Assembly: GCA_020543525.1 (NCBI GenBank)
Contig: JAHYIO010000028.1
Span: 248,001-312,000 of the forward strand
From: Coriolopsis trogii
Taxonomy: Eukaryota > Basidiomycota > Agaricomycetes > Polyporales > Polyporaceae
DNA: 64,000 nt
Direction of reading: 5' to 3'
A program made the position numbers and the translations under genes. This document shows positions 35,971 to 44,643 of this stretch, piece by piece (positions within the stretch are counted from its first letter, which is position 1; each line of letters starts with the position of its first letter). The notes under the pieces were generated by a model. It ran no database searches and was not told the DNA's origin. It worked only from the letters and a program-made list of their open reading frames with translations.

Positions 35971-37066
35971 TCAGCCACATGTATTTGATGTCTGATCGAA
36001 GTCAGATTGATGGGACCACTGTATATTTTATCTCCGCACACACTTTTAAACCCCTAAACCTTAGCACATTGAAGACAACGCAAGGCAGGCTGGCAAACTA
36101 TGCAATGGGAAAGCTTGGTCAGCATGCGGGCGCTGTTCTGAACACAGTTGTGATGCGTTCCAGCTTCGACTTCACGGCACCTGATCTGCGCGTCGCGCCC
36201 TTTGCTTGCCCTCCCCCCGCCCCCCTCGCATGCTTGCTTCGGTTCCCTGCACTCTTTCGGACGACATAATTCGAGCCAAAACATTCGAAGTCTTCAAAAA
36301 GCGACCACGCCTCTTTCAGATACGTGTCTGCTGCGCCTCTGCTCCTGAGGGGTGTGGGCCTGGCTCTGTTCTGCTCGCGGTTGAGGGCTCAGAAGAAACG
36401 TCCGCGTGTGCGGCGCCGAGCATGTGCTGAATCACTCCGGAGGAGTGCGCTGATGAGCCGCCAAAGAAGCGGTGCGTGTATTTCAAGGGTGCATGCCAAT
36501 GATGTTGGCAAGCGAGAAGGCATGCACTTGTTCGGCCTTGGCCTTACTAGCACTGAAATGCCAGCCAGTTTCCTTCTTGACAAGGCCGCGAACCTCATCA
36601 GTGAGCTTCCGAGTTACAAAGTCAAGACAGAAAGCAGTAACGAGAGGGGAGAGGTACGAGAGGGACAACAAGAAGCCCAGAAGGGTAGTGATTTCAGCCA
36701 CAAATTGAGTCCGTAGTGTGGTGTGCTCGTATGCAGAGTTTGAGAGGAAAGCAATGAGAAATTCCCCGACCGAGTGAGGTCCGAGAGCCATGACTACACG
36801 ATCCACACTCTGTCTGTTCATTGTGCGCAAGATCGTTGAGAGACGCGATGTGCGCGGCAAGCCAGACGCGTCTACACGCGACGCATTGAGTGAGTTGGCG
36901 CAGACGCTTGCATGCTGACCAAGCTTTCCCATTGCATAGTTTGCCAGCCTGCCTTGCGTCGTCTTCAATGTGCTAAGGTTTAGGGGTTTAGAATTGTGTG
37001 TGGAGATCAAATATACAGTGGTCCCATCAATCTGACTTCAATCGGACTCTCAACACATGTGGCTGA
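35971..37066. mobile_element. 1.1-kb element with long terminal inverted repeats
   Basis: The arms at about 35971-36130 and 36905-37066 are inverted copies of each other over roughly 160 bp with scattered mismatches, starting TCAGCCACATGT at each end. ATC flanks both ends and may be a short target duplication. The arms carry ACGCAAGGCAGGCTGG, which is also in the ends of the surrounding element. The interior holds one 175-codon frame (next entry). It has the size of a non-autonomous DNA transposon; the class is not identifiable to me. Confidence 0.7.
36483..37010 (-). CDS. 175-aa ORF inside the inverted-repeat element
   Basis: It starts MISTHNSKPLNLSTLKTT, with the first 30 residues encoded by the inverted-repeat arm itself. 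The rest is helical and protein-like: RVVMALGPHSVGEFLIAFLS, TQFVAEITTLLGFLLSLSY, LTDEVRGLVKKETGWHFSAS. I do not recognise the family and see no catalytic motif of a known transposase. It could be a truncated transposon or captured host gene. The composition differs from random frames nearby, so I think it is or was coding. Confidence 0.45.
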   Translation of the reverse strand: MISTHNSKPLNLSTLKTTQGRLANYAMGKLGQHASVCANSLNASRVDASGLPRTSRLSTILRTMNRQSVDRVVMALGPHSVGEFLIAFLSNSAYEHTTLRTQFVAEITTLLGFLLSLSYLSPLVTAFCLDFVTRKLTDEVRGLVKKETGWHFSASKAKAEQVHAFSLANIIGMHP

Positions 37067-37122
37067 ATCTGTACACAGGCTATCTAAAGGTCATACTTGT
37101 ACTTTTTTCACAACTTGTCCTC

Positions 37123-37127
37123 CACAG
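37123..37127. repeat. Left target-site duplication of the Gypsy element (CACAG)
   Basis: CACAG immediately precedes the left LTR and recurs immediately after the right LTR (44639-44643). Five bases is the usual size for LTR retrotransposons. Confidence 0.93.
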
Positions 37128-37767
37128 TGTTAGGTCCCGTGCCGACCGGACCCGAACCCCGAACCCCGAACCCCGATATCCGACCGCGCTAACCTTTTAT
37201 GTCTAATACCTTAGTCCCATCTCTTTTTGATAGGTCCCATCGCATTTATGATTGTTACCATACTCCGATCAGTCCGATCAGGTTACAAACAACGGACTTT
37301 GATCTACTCCGATTCCCGATCGGACTCCCGGTCTACTTACGCCGATTTCGCCAAGACCTTGGCCGGAGTTCCGACTATATAAGGTTCGGTAGCAGTAGAC
37401 TTGTACCTCAGTTCGGATATCTCGTTACACCCTGAATTCTACGTGTTCTTCTCTAAGTCCACGCCCAACCTCTGACCCCGACCTCCGGACTCCGAACTCC
37501 GGTCGTCACTTAGAACATTGCTCATCCTTCTACCTCGTCCTCTCGTTGTCCGACTCGAAGTCGGACTTCGTACTTCTGCTTCTCCCGGTTTCCGCGTTCC
37601 CCGCCTTCTCTCGCAAGTCGAGGACACCGGCGTATACTCAGGGCGTTGCCAATAGCTTCGCCGAAGTCCTCACCCCGCCGAACTCCGAACGCCGTCAGAC
37701 CCTCGTACCTCTGGTCACATTCCACCAATCTCGGCCTTTGGACCTCGGAGTCGGCATAGTCATAACA
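37128..37767 (+). repeat. Left LTR (640 bp) of the Ty3/Gypsy retrotransposon
   Basis: It starts TGTTAGG and ends ATAACA, i.e. TG...CA. By eye it differs from the right LTR (43999-44638) at six positions, all transitions, so about 99 percent identity and a young insertion. It begins with three GAACCCC units, and a TATATAAGG box lies at 37376-37384. Confidence 0.95.
37376..37384 (+). promoter_or_regulatory. TATA box of the retrotransposon
   Basis: TATATAAGG in the left LTR (also near 44247 in the right LTR). It lies 34 bp upstream of AGTTCGGATAT (37410-37420), which I take as the likely 5' end of the RNA because of the self-priming match. Confidence 0.65.
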
Positions 37768-37769
37768 GT

Positions 37770-37780
37770 ATATCCGAACT
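37770..37780 (+). other. Candidate self-priming primer binding site
   Basis: ATATCCGAACT starts two bases after the left LTR and is the exact complement of AGTTCGGATAT at 37410-37420, at the predicted start of the element's RNA. Tf1 and related chromodomain elements prime reverse transcription from the first 11 bases of their own RNA in just this way. No clear tRNA 3'-end complement is seen here. Confidence 0.65.
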
Positions 37781-37797
37781 CAAGCTGAGTATTCGCC

Positions 37798-39051
37798 ATG
37801 TCTAACACTGCGGAACGGTTCGCCGGTTTTACGGCACGCCGAATCACAGTGCCCATCTCGACCCAAACCCCAGTGACTCCGACTCGAGTAGCGGGTCAAC
37901 CTCAGGCCCTTCCTCAGAGGACACCCAGCCCGACTCAGAACCCTCCAGCCAACTCCCCGACAAACCTGTTCGCTCCCATGACACCGGGTCCCCCCGGTAC
38001 TCCGCATACTCCGACCACTCCGGCAGCTCCGGCAAGTCAACCCCTCGGTGCACCTCCTGCGGCTCCCCCGACTGGTGACGCCCTCGCCAACACCATCGCT
38101 CTACTTGCTCAAACCCTGGGGCAGAGCAAGCCGGAGAAGGAGCTCAATGAGCGGAACAACGCCCGGGACCCCGACACCTTTGATGGGTCGGATGCCACCA
38201 AGCTCCGAACCTTCCTGGCACAGCTGGAGTTGGTTTTCATGGCTCGTCCTAAGACCTATCCCTCCGACCAGAAGAAGGTCACCTACGCGATCTCCTACCT
38301 CCGAGGGACCGCGCTCCAGTGGTTTGAACCGTACCTTCTGGAAGGAGCTACCGCCAATCCGCCGACCTTCATGACGGATTACCAGGCCTTCCAAGATGAA
38401 CTCCGTCTCAACTTTGGGCCCTACGACGCGACCGGTGCCGCGGAGCACGAGCTCATGAATCTTCGGATGTCGGAATCCCAACACATCACGAAGTACATCA
38501 CTCGGTTCACCCAACTCGCTACACAGGTGAACTGGGGGCTCGACGCACTTCGTTACCGGTTCTACACCGGACTTCTGTCCCGGCTCAAGGACCGCATCTC
38601 CGAAGTCGGTAAACCGGACAACCTCCATGAACTCCGGAAGCTCGCTCAGGCCCTGGACCACCGGTACTGGGAACGCCGGGCCGAGCAAGCCCGGGAGGCC
38701 ACCAACTCCCGGCCCACCAAGTCCTCCGACGTCAAGAGTTCAACCCCCGTGAAGACCTCCGGGAACTCCGGGGGTCAGTCGACGCCCTCCAACCCTGCCA
38801 AGGCCCCGGCCAATCAGAACCAGAGGACTCCGGCGAAGTCAACGCTGAAGCCATACTCCGATAAGCTGGGCAAGGACGGGAAGCTCACGCAGGAGGAGCG
38901 TCAACGTCGCTTCACGAACAACCTCTGCCTGTTCTGTGGTGGGTCCGGACATGTTGCGAACGCCTGCCCGAAGAAGACCTCCTCGGCGGCCAAGGCCCGC
39001 GCAGCTCAAGCCGGAACCCCGGCCGCTGCCCCGGCGGAGACAAAAAATTAG
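37798..39051 (+). CDS. gag: Gag polyprotein of the Gypsy element (417 aa)
   Basis: It starts at the first ATG after the LTR, 31 bp on. Residues 1-110 are Pro/Thr-rich. Residues about 120-270 form a capsid-type retrotransposon gag domain (DPDTFDGSDATKLRTFLAQL, YLRGTALQWFEPYL, LNFGPYDATGAAEHELMNLR, KYITRFTQLATQVNW). A basic Lys/Ser/Pro segment follows, then one CCHC zinc knuckle (CLFCGGSGHVANAC) near residue 380 for RNA binding. The protein forms the particle that packages the element's RNA. It ends ...ETKN at TAG; the preceding A-AAA-AAT allows a -1 shift into pol. Confidence 0.95.
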   Translation: MSNTAERFAGFTARRITVPISTQTPVTPTRVAGQPQALPQRTPSPTQNPPANSPTNLFAPMTPGPPGTPHTPTTPAAPASQPLGAPPAAPPTGDALANTIALLAQTLGQSKPEKELNERNNARDPDTFDGSDATKLRTFLAQLELVFMARPKTYPSDQKKVTYAISYLRGTALQWFEPYLLEGATANPPTFMTDYQAFQDELRLNFGPYDATGAAEHELMNLRMSESQHITKYITRFTQLATQVNWGLDALRYRFYTGLLSRLKDRISEVGKPDNLHELRKLAQALDHRYWERRAEQAREATNSRPTKSSDVKSSTPVKTSGNSGGQSTPSNPAKAPANQNQRTPAKSTLKPYSDKLGKDGKLTQEERQRRFTNNLCLFCGGSGHVANACPKKTSSAAKARAAQAGTPAAAPAETKN

Positions 39052-39089
39052 TCCGCAGTCCTCTGCCCTCCGTGCGCGGTGAGGACTGC
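39042..39089 (+). promoter_or_regulatory. Candidate -1 programmed ribosomal frameshift signal at the gag/pol junction
   Basis: The heptamer A-AAA-AAT (39042-39048, in gag phase) has the X-XXY-YYZ form and ends directly before the gag TAG. Six bases later begins a perfect 9-bp stem, GCAGTCCTC (39055-39063) with GAGGACTGC (39081-39089), and a 17-base loop. A -1 shift leads straight into the open pol frame. Confidence 0.72.
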
Positions 39090-42000
39090 GTTGACACCAC
39101 CTGCACGGAGTTAATCATTAGGCTCAACGCGTCCGCTCTTTCCGACCCCCTTGCCCTCCGACTTGAACTCTTCTCCGACTCCGTCCCAACTCCGATCGTC
39201 ACCCTAGTCGACTCGGGATCTTCGCACTGCTTCATAGATACCGAGTTCGTCGAGAAATATACCATTTCCACATGTTCCGTTTCCCCCATTCGGCTCCATC
39301 TGTTCGACGGCACGTCCAACCAGGTAATTACCCGGACTGCCGAACTTCCGTTGCACTTCCCCTCCGGAGAAGTCCTCTCCGTGTTGTGCTACGTGACTCC
39401 GCTCGACAAATCGGTCTCCGCGGTTCTGGGATACAGCTGGCTCCACGACTACAATCCGCTGATTGACTGGAGGAAGCACAGCATCCAATTCCGAACCACA
39501 CCTCCGAGACGTCCCGTATCTGACCCGGTACCACCTCTGAACCCTCCGACCCCTCCTCTGACAACACCCCCCTCGGACCCTCGGAATTCCGCACCCAGCG
39601 TGTCCATCATTAACGCCGCGGCTTTTGCCCGTGCGTGTAGGATGCCTGGCTCCGAGAGCTTCACTATAAACCTCTCTGCCATGTCGGTCTCCGCTCGGAG
39701 TTCAACCGTCGACGACTCACCTCCGAACCTATCCGGTGTCCCGGAGGAGTACCACGAGTTTGCCGATGTCTTCAGCAAGACCAAGGCCAACATCTTACCG
39801 AAGCACCGACCATACGACCTCAAGATCACCCTTGAGGACGGTGCTACGCCTCCGCTTGGACCCATCTACTCCCTTTCCCAACTCGAGTTGGATACCCTCC
39901 GAGAATATATCGAGGAGAACCTCCGCTCGGGTTTCATTCGGCCATCCAATTCTCCGTGCGGAGCTCCGGTCCTCTTCGTCAAGAAGAAGGACGGCTCCCT
40001 TCGTCTCTGTGTCGACTACCGAGGACTCAACAAGATCACTCGGAAGGACCGATATCCGCTACCACTGATCTCGGACCTCCTCGACGCTCCTCGGAAGGCT
40101 CGCATCTATACCAAGATCGACCTCCGACACGCCTACAATCTGGTCCGGATCGCCCCTGGAGACGAATGGAAGACGGCATTCCGCACTCGCTACGGCTCGT
40201 TTGAATGGCGCGTCATGCCTTTCGGACTTTCCAACGCCCCGGCGGCGTTCCAGCGTTTTGTAAACGACATCTTCGCCGACATGCTTGACGTCTGTGTGGT
40301 TGTCTACCTCGACGACATTCTCATCTACTCCAACAACCCCGAGGAACACCGGAAGCACGTCAAGGAGGTCCTGCGACGTCTACGGAAACATCGGCTCTAC
40401 GCTCGCGCGGACAAGTGCGAGTTCCACGCCGACTCCGTCGAGTACCTCGGCTACATCATGTCCGGAGAAGGCCTGAAGATGTCCGACGCCAAGGTCAAAG
40501 CTATCCTCGATTGGCCGGAACCCCGGAAGGTCCGAGATATACAGTCCTTCCTCGGCTTCGCCAACTTCTACCGTCGGTTCATCCACAACTACTCCGAGAT
40601 TGTCCTTCCCCTCAGCCGCATGACTCGCAAAGGCGTTCCGTGGCACTTCTCCGACAAATGCCGAAAGGCGTTCAATACCCTGAAGCAGGCCTTCACCTCC
40701 GCTCCCGTCCTACATCACTGGGAACCCGACCGCCAGATTACGGTGGAAACCGACGCTTCGGACTACGCGATCGCCGGTATTCTGTCGATCACCACCGCGT
40801 CCGGCGACCTCCATCCCATTGCCTTCCACTCCCGGACTTTGACCGGTGCCGAACTCAACTACGACACCCACGACAAGGAACTCCTCGCGATCTTCGAGGC
40901 GTTCAAGACCTGGCGGCACTACCTGGAAGGCTCTGGAACTCCGATCGACGTCGTCACCGACCACAAGAATCTGGAGTACTTCGCGACCACGAAACTCCTG
41001 ACTCGGCGACAGGCTCGATGGTCGGAGTTCCTGTCGCAATTCAACCTGATCATCCGTTTCCGACCCGGGAAACTCGGAGCTAAGCCCGACGCGCTCACTC
41101 GCCGTTGGGACGTCTACCCAAAAGAGGGGGATAGTGACTACTCTGTCGTCAACCCACACAACTTCCGACCGGTCTTCACTCAGGAACAACTCGCATCCTC
41201 CCTCCGAGCTACCATTCTCCGAGAACCCGTCCTCCGCGCATCCTTCATCCTTGACGAAAGTCAACTCCGAGCCGACATCCGATCCGCTCAATCCTCCCCC
41301 AACCCTTCCCCCGAACTCCTTGCAGGACTCACCGCGGCCGCCGAAGGCAAGCCAAAGTGGTCCTTAGATTCCGACGGTTTCCTTCGACTCAACGATCGCA
41401 TCTATGTCCCGGACGCCGACGACCTCCGACTCCGGGTCCTTCGAGCCTGTCACGACCATCCGACGGCAGGCCACTGGGGACAGAACAAGACCCAGGCACT
41501 TGTTCTCCGCAACTACGCTTGGCCCGGACTCCGACTCTTCGTCCGAGACTACTGCAAGTCCTGCACGACCTGCGCGCGATCGAAGGTCCCCCGTTACCTC
41601 CCCTACGGCACTCTGAAGCAACTTCCGATCCCCGAACGCCCGTGGAACTCCATCTCCATGGACCTCATCGAGCACCTCCCGAGCTCCGACGGTTTCACGG
41701 CGATCCTGGTCATAGTAGATCGGCTCACCAAGCAAGCCATCTTCATCCCGACGCACGACACCCTCAATGCCGAAGAGCTCGCCAACCTGTTCGTCCTCCA
41801 CATTTTCTCCAAACACAGGGTTCCGTCGCACGTCACGTCCGACCGGGGCTCCGAGTTCGTATCCCACTTCTTCCGATCCCTGGGCAAGGCACTAGACATG
41901 CGCCTTCACTTCACCTCCGGTTACCACCCCGAAGGCGACGGACAGACGGAACGTGTCAACCAGACCCTCGAGCAGTATCTCCGAATGTACTGCAATTACC

Positions 42001-42734
42001 AGCAGGACAACTGGGCGCAACTCCTACCTCTCGCGGAGTTCGCTTACAACAATGCTCCGAATGCGACCACCGGTATCTCTCCCTTCTTCGCAAACAAGGG
42101 CTACAACCCGAGTCTTGCGGTGCACCCCGAACGAGACCTTACCTCCGCTCGCGCTCGAGAATTCGCCGTTGATCTCGACGAGCTCCACGCTGAACTCCGA
42201 ACCCGGATCTCCGAAGCCCAGGCTCGCTACCAGGTCCAGGCAGACAAGCACCGTCTACCGGCACCGGATTTCAAGGTCGGAGACCAGGTCTATGTCCGAG
42301 CCGAGCACATCCGTTCCACCCGCCCCACGAAGAAGCTCTCGGAGAAGTACCTCGGACCCTACCCTATCATCGCTCAGGCTGGTACCCACTCGTTTACGCT
42401 CCGCCTACCCGAGGCCATGCGCACCGTACACCCCGTTTTCCATGTCTCCCAGCTCGAGCCCGCAACCCCGAACACCATTCCCGGTCGTGTCCAGTCCTCT
42501 CCACCTCCGATTGAAGTCGACGGCGAACCGGAGTACGAAATCTCCGAGATCCTCGACACCAAGGTTGACCGCCGACGACGGTGCAAGCTGCTTTACCTCG
42601 TTCGCTGGTCCGGCTACGAAGGTACTGATGAAGAGACCTCCTGGGTCCTCGCGACCGAGCTCGGTAACGCGCAGGAATTAGTCTCGGACTTCCACGCCTC
42701 GTACCCCGATAAACCCGGACCTCACAACACTTAG
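39048..42734 (+). CDS. pol: Pol polyprotein: protease, RT, RNase H, integrase, chromodomain
   Basis: The frame lies -1 to gag and has no ATG near its start, so it is probably made as a Gag-Pol fusion. In order: aspartic protease (VTLVDSGSSHCFIDTEF), reverse transcriptase (FVKKKDGSLRLCVDYRGLN, MPFGLSNAPAAFQRF, VVYLDDILIYS), RNase H (ETDASDYAIAGIL, THDKELLAIFEAF, VTDHKNLEYF), integrase His-His-Cys-Cys zinc domain (HDHPTAGHWGQNKT, CKSCTTCARSK) and the D,D-35-E core (SMDLIEHLPS, TSDRGSEFVSHFF, GDGQTERVNQTL). A chromodomain closes it (YEISEILDTKVDRRRRCKLL, YLVRWSGYEGTDEETSWV). All catalytic residues I can check are present in about 1,228 residues. The protein would copy the RNA into DNA and insert it. 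Confidence 0.95.
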   Translation, partial: LVRSPLPSVRGEDCVDTTCTELIIRLNASALSDPLALRLELFSDSVPTPIVTLVDSGSSHCFIDTEFVEKYTISTCSVSPIRLHLFDGTSNQVITRTAELPLHFPSGEVLSVLCYVTPLDKSVSAVLGYSWLHDYNPLIDWRKHSIQFRTTPPRRPVSDPVPPLNPPTPPLTTPPSDPRNSAPSVSIINAAAFARACRMPGSESFTINLSAMSVSARSSTVDDSPPNLSGVPEEYHEFADVFSKTKANILPKHRPYDLKITLEDGATPPLGPIYSLSQLELDTLREYIEENLRSGFIRPSNSPCGAPVLFVKKKDGSLRLCVDYRGLNKITRKDRYPLPLISDLLDAPRKARIYTKIDLRHAYNLVRIAPGDEWKTAFRTRYGSFEWRVMPFGLSNAPAAFQRFVNDIFADMLDVCVVVYLDDILIYSNNPEEHRKHVKEVLRRLRKHRLYARADKCEFHADSVEYLGYIMSGEGLKMSDAKVKAILDWPEPRKVRDIQSFLGFANFYRRFIHNYSEIVLPLSRMTRKGVPWHFSDKCRKAFNTLKQAFTSAPVLHHWEPDRQITVETDASDYAIAGILSITTASGDLHPIAFHSRTLTGAELNYDTHDKELLAIFEAFKTWRHYLEGSGTPIDVVTDHKNLEYFATTKLLTRRQARWSEFLSQFNLIIRFRPGKLGAKPDALTRRWDVYPKEGDSDYSVVNPHNFRPVFTQEQLASSLRATILREPVLRASFILDESQLRADIRSAQSSPNPSPELLAGLTAAAEGKPKWSLDSDGFLRLNDRIYVPDADDLRLRVLRACHDHPTAGHWGQNKTQALVLRNYAWPGLRLFVRDYCKSCTTCARSKVPRYLPYGTLKQLPIPERPWNSISMDLIEHLPSSDGFTAILVIVDRLTKQAIFIPTHDTLNAEELANLFVLHIFSKHRVPSHVTSDRGSEFVSHFFRSLGKALDMRLHFTSGYHPEGDGQTERVNQTLEQYLRMYCNYQQDNWAQLLPLAEFAYNNAPNATTGISPFFANKGYNPSLAVHPERDLTSARAREFAVDLDELHAELRTRISEAQARYQVQADKHRLPAPDFKVGDQVYVRAEHIRSTRPTKKLSEKYLGPYPIIAQAGTHSFTLRLPEAMRTVHPVFHVSQLEPATPNTIPGRVQSSPPPIEVDGEPEYEISEILDTKVDRRRRCKLLYLVRWSGYEGTDEETSWVLATELGNAQELVSDFHASYPDKPGPHNT

Positions 42735-42882
42735 CGAAGGGGGATCGCCTTCGCTTCCTCGCGCCGTTCGTGCGCCACATCCTTCGTCCTTTTCCTCTGT
42801 CGGACTTCTTACTTCCTCGGACGCCGTCGGTGTTCACGCTCGGACCTCGGTCATTGTTACAAGAAAATTCATTTGTTTCTAT

Positions 42883-43798
42883 CTACTCCTCCTCCTCCTC
42901 GGAGTCCTGGTACTCCTCGTCCTCCTCCTCCTCCTCGTCCTCCACCTCTGCCTTGGCGAAGTACTCCTGTACCGCCTTTTTCTGCGCCTCGTGATCGGCG
43001 ACCCACTTCTCCACGCGGGTCAGGCGCCCGAGGATGGACCGCAACAGCTTACGTGTCGCTACCACCTCGGCGACCAGGCGCTCCAGGAGCTCCCGGTCGG
43101 TCGGGCGCCCGGAGTCCGCGCCCTCCGCCTCCTCCGTCGCCTCCCTCGCTCTTCCCTTTCCCTTGTCCTTCTTCGGCTTCTCCCCCGTCTCCTCCGCTTC
43201 CTCCTCCTCGGTCTCCTCCGGTCCGGTTCGCTGCTTCTTCTTCTTCGGTTTTTGGGGCGTCGACGGGCCGGACTCCGCCTCCGCCGTTCCCTCCGCCTGC
43301 CGCTCTCCTCCGCTGCACGCCACCTTGGCGTTGTGGCACGCCTCGCACGCCTTCATGCGGCGAGAACGCACGGAGTACCGGCAAGGTACTCCGCCCTTCC
43401 GGCAGTTACCGCACGGCGACTAAAATAAAAAAAAATTAGCCTTTTTTTTCGTACCCGTCGTCCGCACGTACCTTCGCCGGCGCCCACTCGGGTCCCGACG
43501 GCGCCGTCATTCCTTTCTTCCTCTTGCTACCCGATGCGGCCTCGGGCCCCCTCTGCCGCCTCTCCTCCGCCCGCCGCGCAGCCTCGGCCTCGGCCTCAGC
43601 CGCCCTCCGCCGTGCCTCCTCGGCCTCCCTCTCCCGCCGCTCCCGCTCCTCCCTCTCCCGTCGCTCCCGCTCCTCCCTCTCCCGTCGCTCCCGCCTCTCC
43701 TGCCTCCGCCGCTCGGCGTCCTGCTCCATCTTCGCGAGGAGCGCTCGCTGGGTCGCGAGCGCCTCCTCCGCGGGGTCCGGGCTGGGGGTGCGGGACAT
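42883..43798 (-). CDS. Antisense spliced gene inside the Gypsy element (287 aa)
   Basis: Exon 1 (43798-43472) and exon 2 (43419-42883) join across a 52-bp intron (GTACGT...TTTTAG) in frame. Exon 1 encodes MSRTPSPDPAEEALATQRAL, then a highly charged Arg/Glu coiled coil and a basic KRKKG patch. Exon 2 opens with two Cys-rich motifs: SPCGNCRKGGVPCRYS and MKACEACHNAKVACSG, a plausible zinc-binding pair like those in some fungal nucleic-acid-binding proteins. It continues with Lys/Glu-rich sequence, a helical RELLERLVAEVVATRKLL, and ends in a run of Glu/Asp. A TATATAG box lies about 70 bp upstream (about 43870). It is not part of normal gag or pol. The function is unknown; nucleic-acid binding or regulation of the element is my inference. 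Confidence 0.65.
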
Positions 43799-43869
43799 GG
43801 TGGTGTTGGTGGTGAGGGTGGTGGTTGTGGGTCAAGTCGCGGATAAGGGTACTCCGACACCGACACCCA

Positions 43870-43877
43870 CTATATAC
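43870..43877 (-). promoter_or_regulatory. TATA-like box of the antisense gene
   Basis: On the minus strand GGTATATAGTG stands about 70 bp upstream of the antisense ATG at 43798, a normal spacing for a fungal promoter. Confidence 0.5.
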
Positions 43878-43981
43878 CGTTTTTCCGATCTCCGATTCCG
43901 ACCCTGACTCCGATAAAATTTTTCCTGTCACTTTTTACGGCACACTTCTATTCCTTCACACTAGGACCCTCGAGGGCTCGG

Positions 43982-43998
43982 GCCCAGTGGGGGGATAC
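43982..43998 (+). other. Polypurine tract
   Basis: CAGTGGGGGGATAC directly precedes the right LTR. It is the only purine-rich run at this junction and is where plus-strand DNA synthesis would start. Confidence 0.65.
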
Positions 43999-44638
43999 TG
44001 TTAGGTCCCGTGCCGACCGGACCCGAACCCCGAACCCCGAACCCCGATATCCGACCGCGCTAACCTTTTATGTCTAATACCTTAGTCCCATCTCTTTTTG
44101 ATAGGTCCCATCGCATTTATGATTGTTACCATACTCCGATCAGTCCGATCAGGTTACAAACAACGGACTTTGATCTACTCCGATTCCCGATCGGACTCCC
44201 GGTCTACTTACGCCGATTTCGCCAAGACCTTGGCCGGAGTTCCGACTATATAAGGTTCGGTAGCAGTAGACTTGTACCTCAGTTCGGATATCTCATTACA
44301 CCCTGAATTCTACGTGTTCTTCTCTAAGTCCACGCCCAACCTCTGACCCCGACCTCCGGACTCCGAACTCCGGTCGTCACTTAGAACATTGCTCATCCTT
44401 CTACCTCGTCCTCTCGTTGTCCGACTCGAAGTCGGACTTCGTACTTCTGCTTCTCCCGGTTTCCGCGTTCCCCGCCTTCTCTCGCAAGTCGAGGACACCG
44501 GCGTATACTCAGGGCGTTGCCAATAGCTTCGCCGAAGTCCTCACCCCGCCGAACTCCGAACGCCATCAGACCCTCGTACCTCTGGTCGCATTCCACCGAT
44601 CTCGGCCTTCGGACCTCGGAGTTGGCATAGTCATAACA
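43999..44638 (+). repeat. Right LTR (640 bp)
   Basis: It has the same TG...CA ends and the same length as the left LTR. The six differences are all in the distal half and all transitions. CACAG (44639-44643) follows. Confidence 0.95.
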
Positions 44639-44643
44639 CACAG
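44639..44643. repeat. Right target-site duplication of the Gypsy element (CACAG)
   Basis: It is identical to 37123-37127. The inner inverted repeat of the older element starts two bases later, at 44645. Confidence 0.93.

Larger units (their letters stand above)
37128..44638 (+). mobile_element. Ty3/Gypsy chromodomain retrotransposon (7.5 kb)
   Basis: It is complete: two 640-bp LTRs, a 5-bp target duplication, a gag frame with zinc knuckle, and a pol frame with protease, reverse transcriptase, RNase H, integrase and C-terminal chromodomain. It also has a purine-rich tract before the right LTR and an extra gene on the opposite strand. Domain order (RT-RNase H-integrase-chromodomain) makes it a chromovirus. 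Chromodomains are thought to steer integration to marked chromatin. No stop or frameshift breaks gag or pol except the expected gag/pol junction, so it may be active. It is the youngest layer of the nest. Confidence 0.95.

Noticed and set aside
37147..37172. GAACCCC repeats resembling telomeric repeats
   Set aside because: They are part of both LTRs (also at about 44018), only three units, and do not match a standard fungal telomere unit.
39072..39074. Separate start codon for pol
   Set aside because: The codon is GTG and no ATG lies near; the frameshift signal explains pol expression better.
43596..43931. Overlapping charged and Pro-rich frames around 43.0-43.9 kb
   Set aside because: They are shadows of the antisense gene in other frames, made open by its Arg/Glu and Ser/Pro-rich codons.
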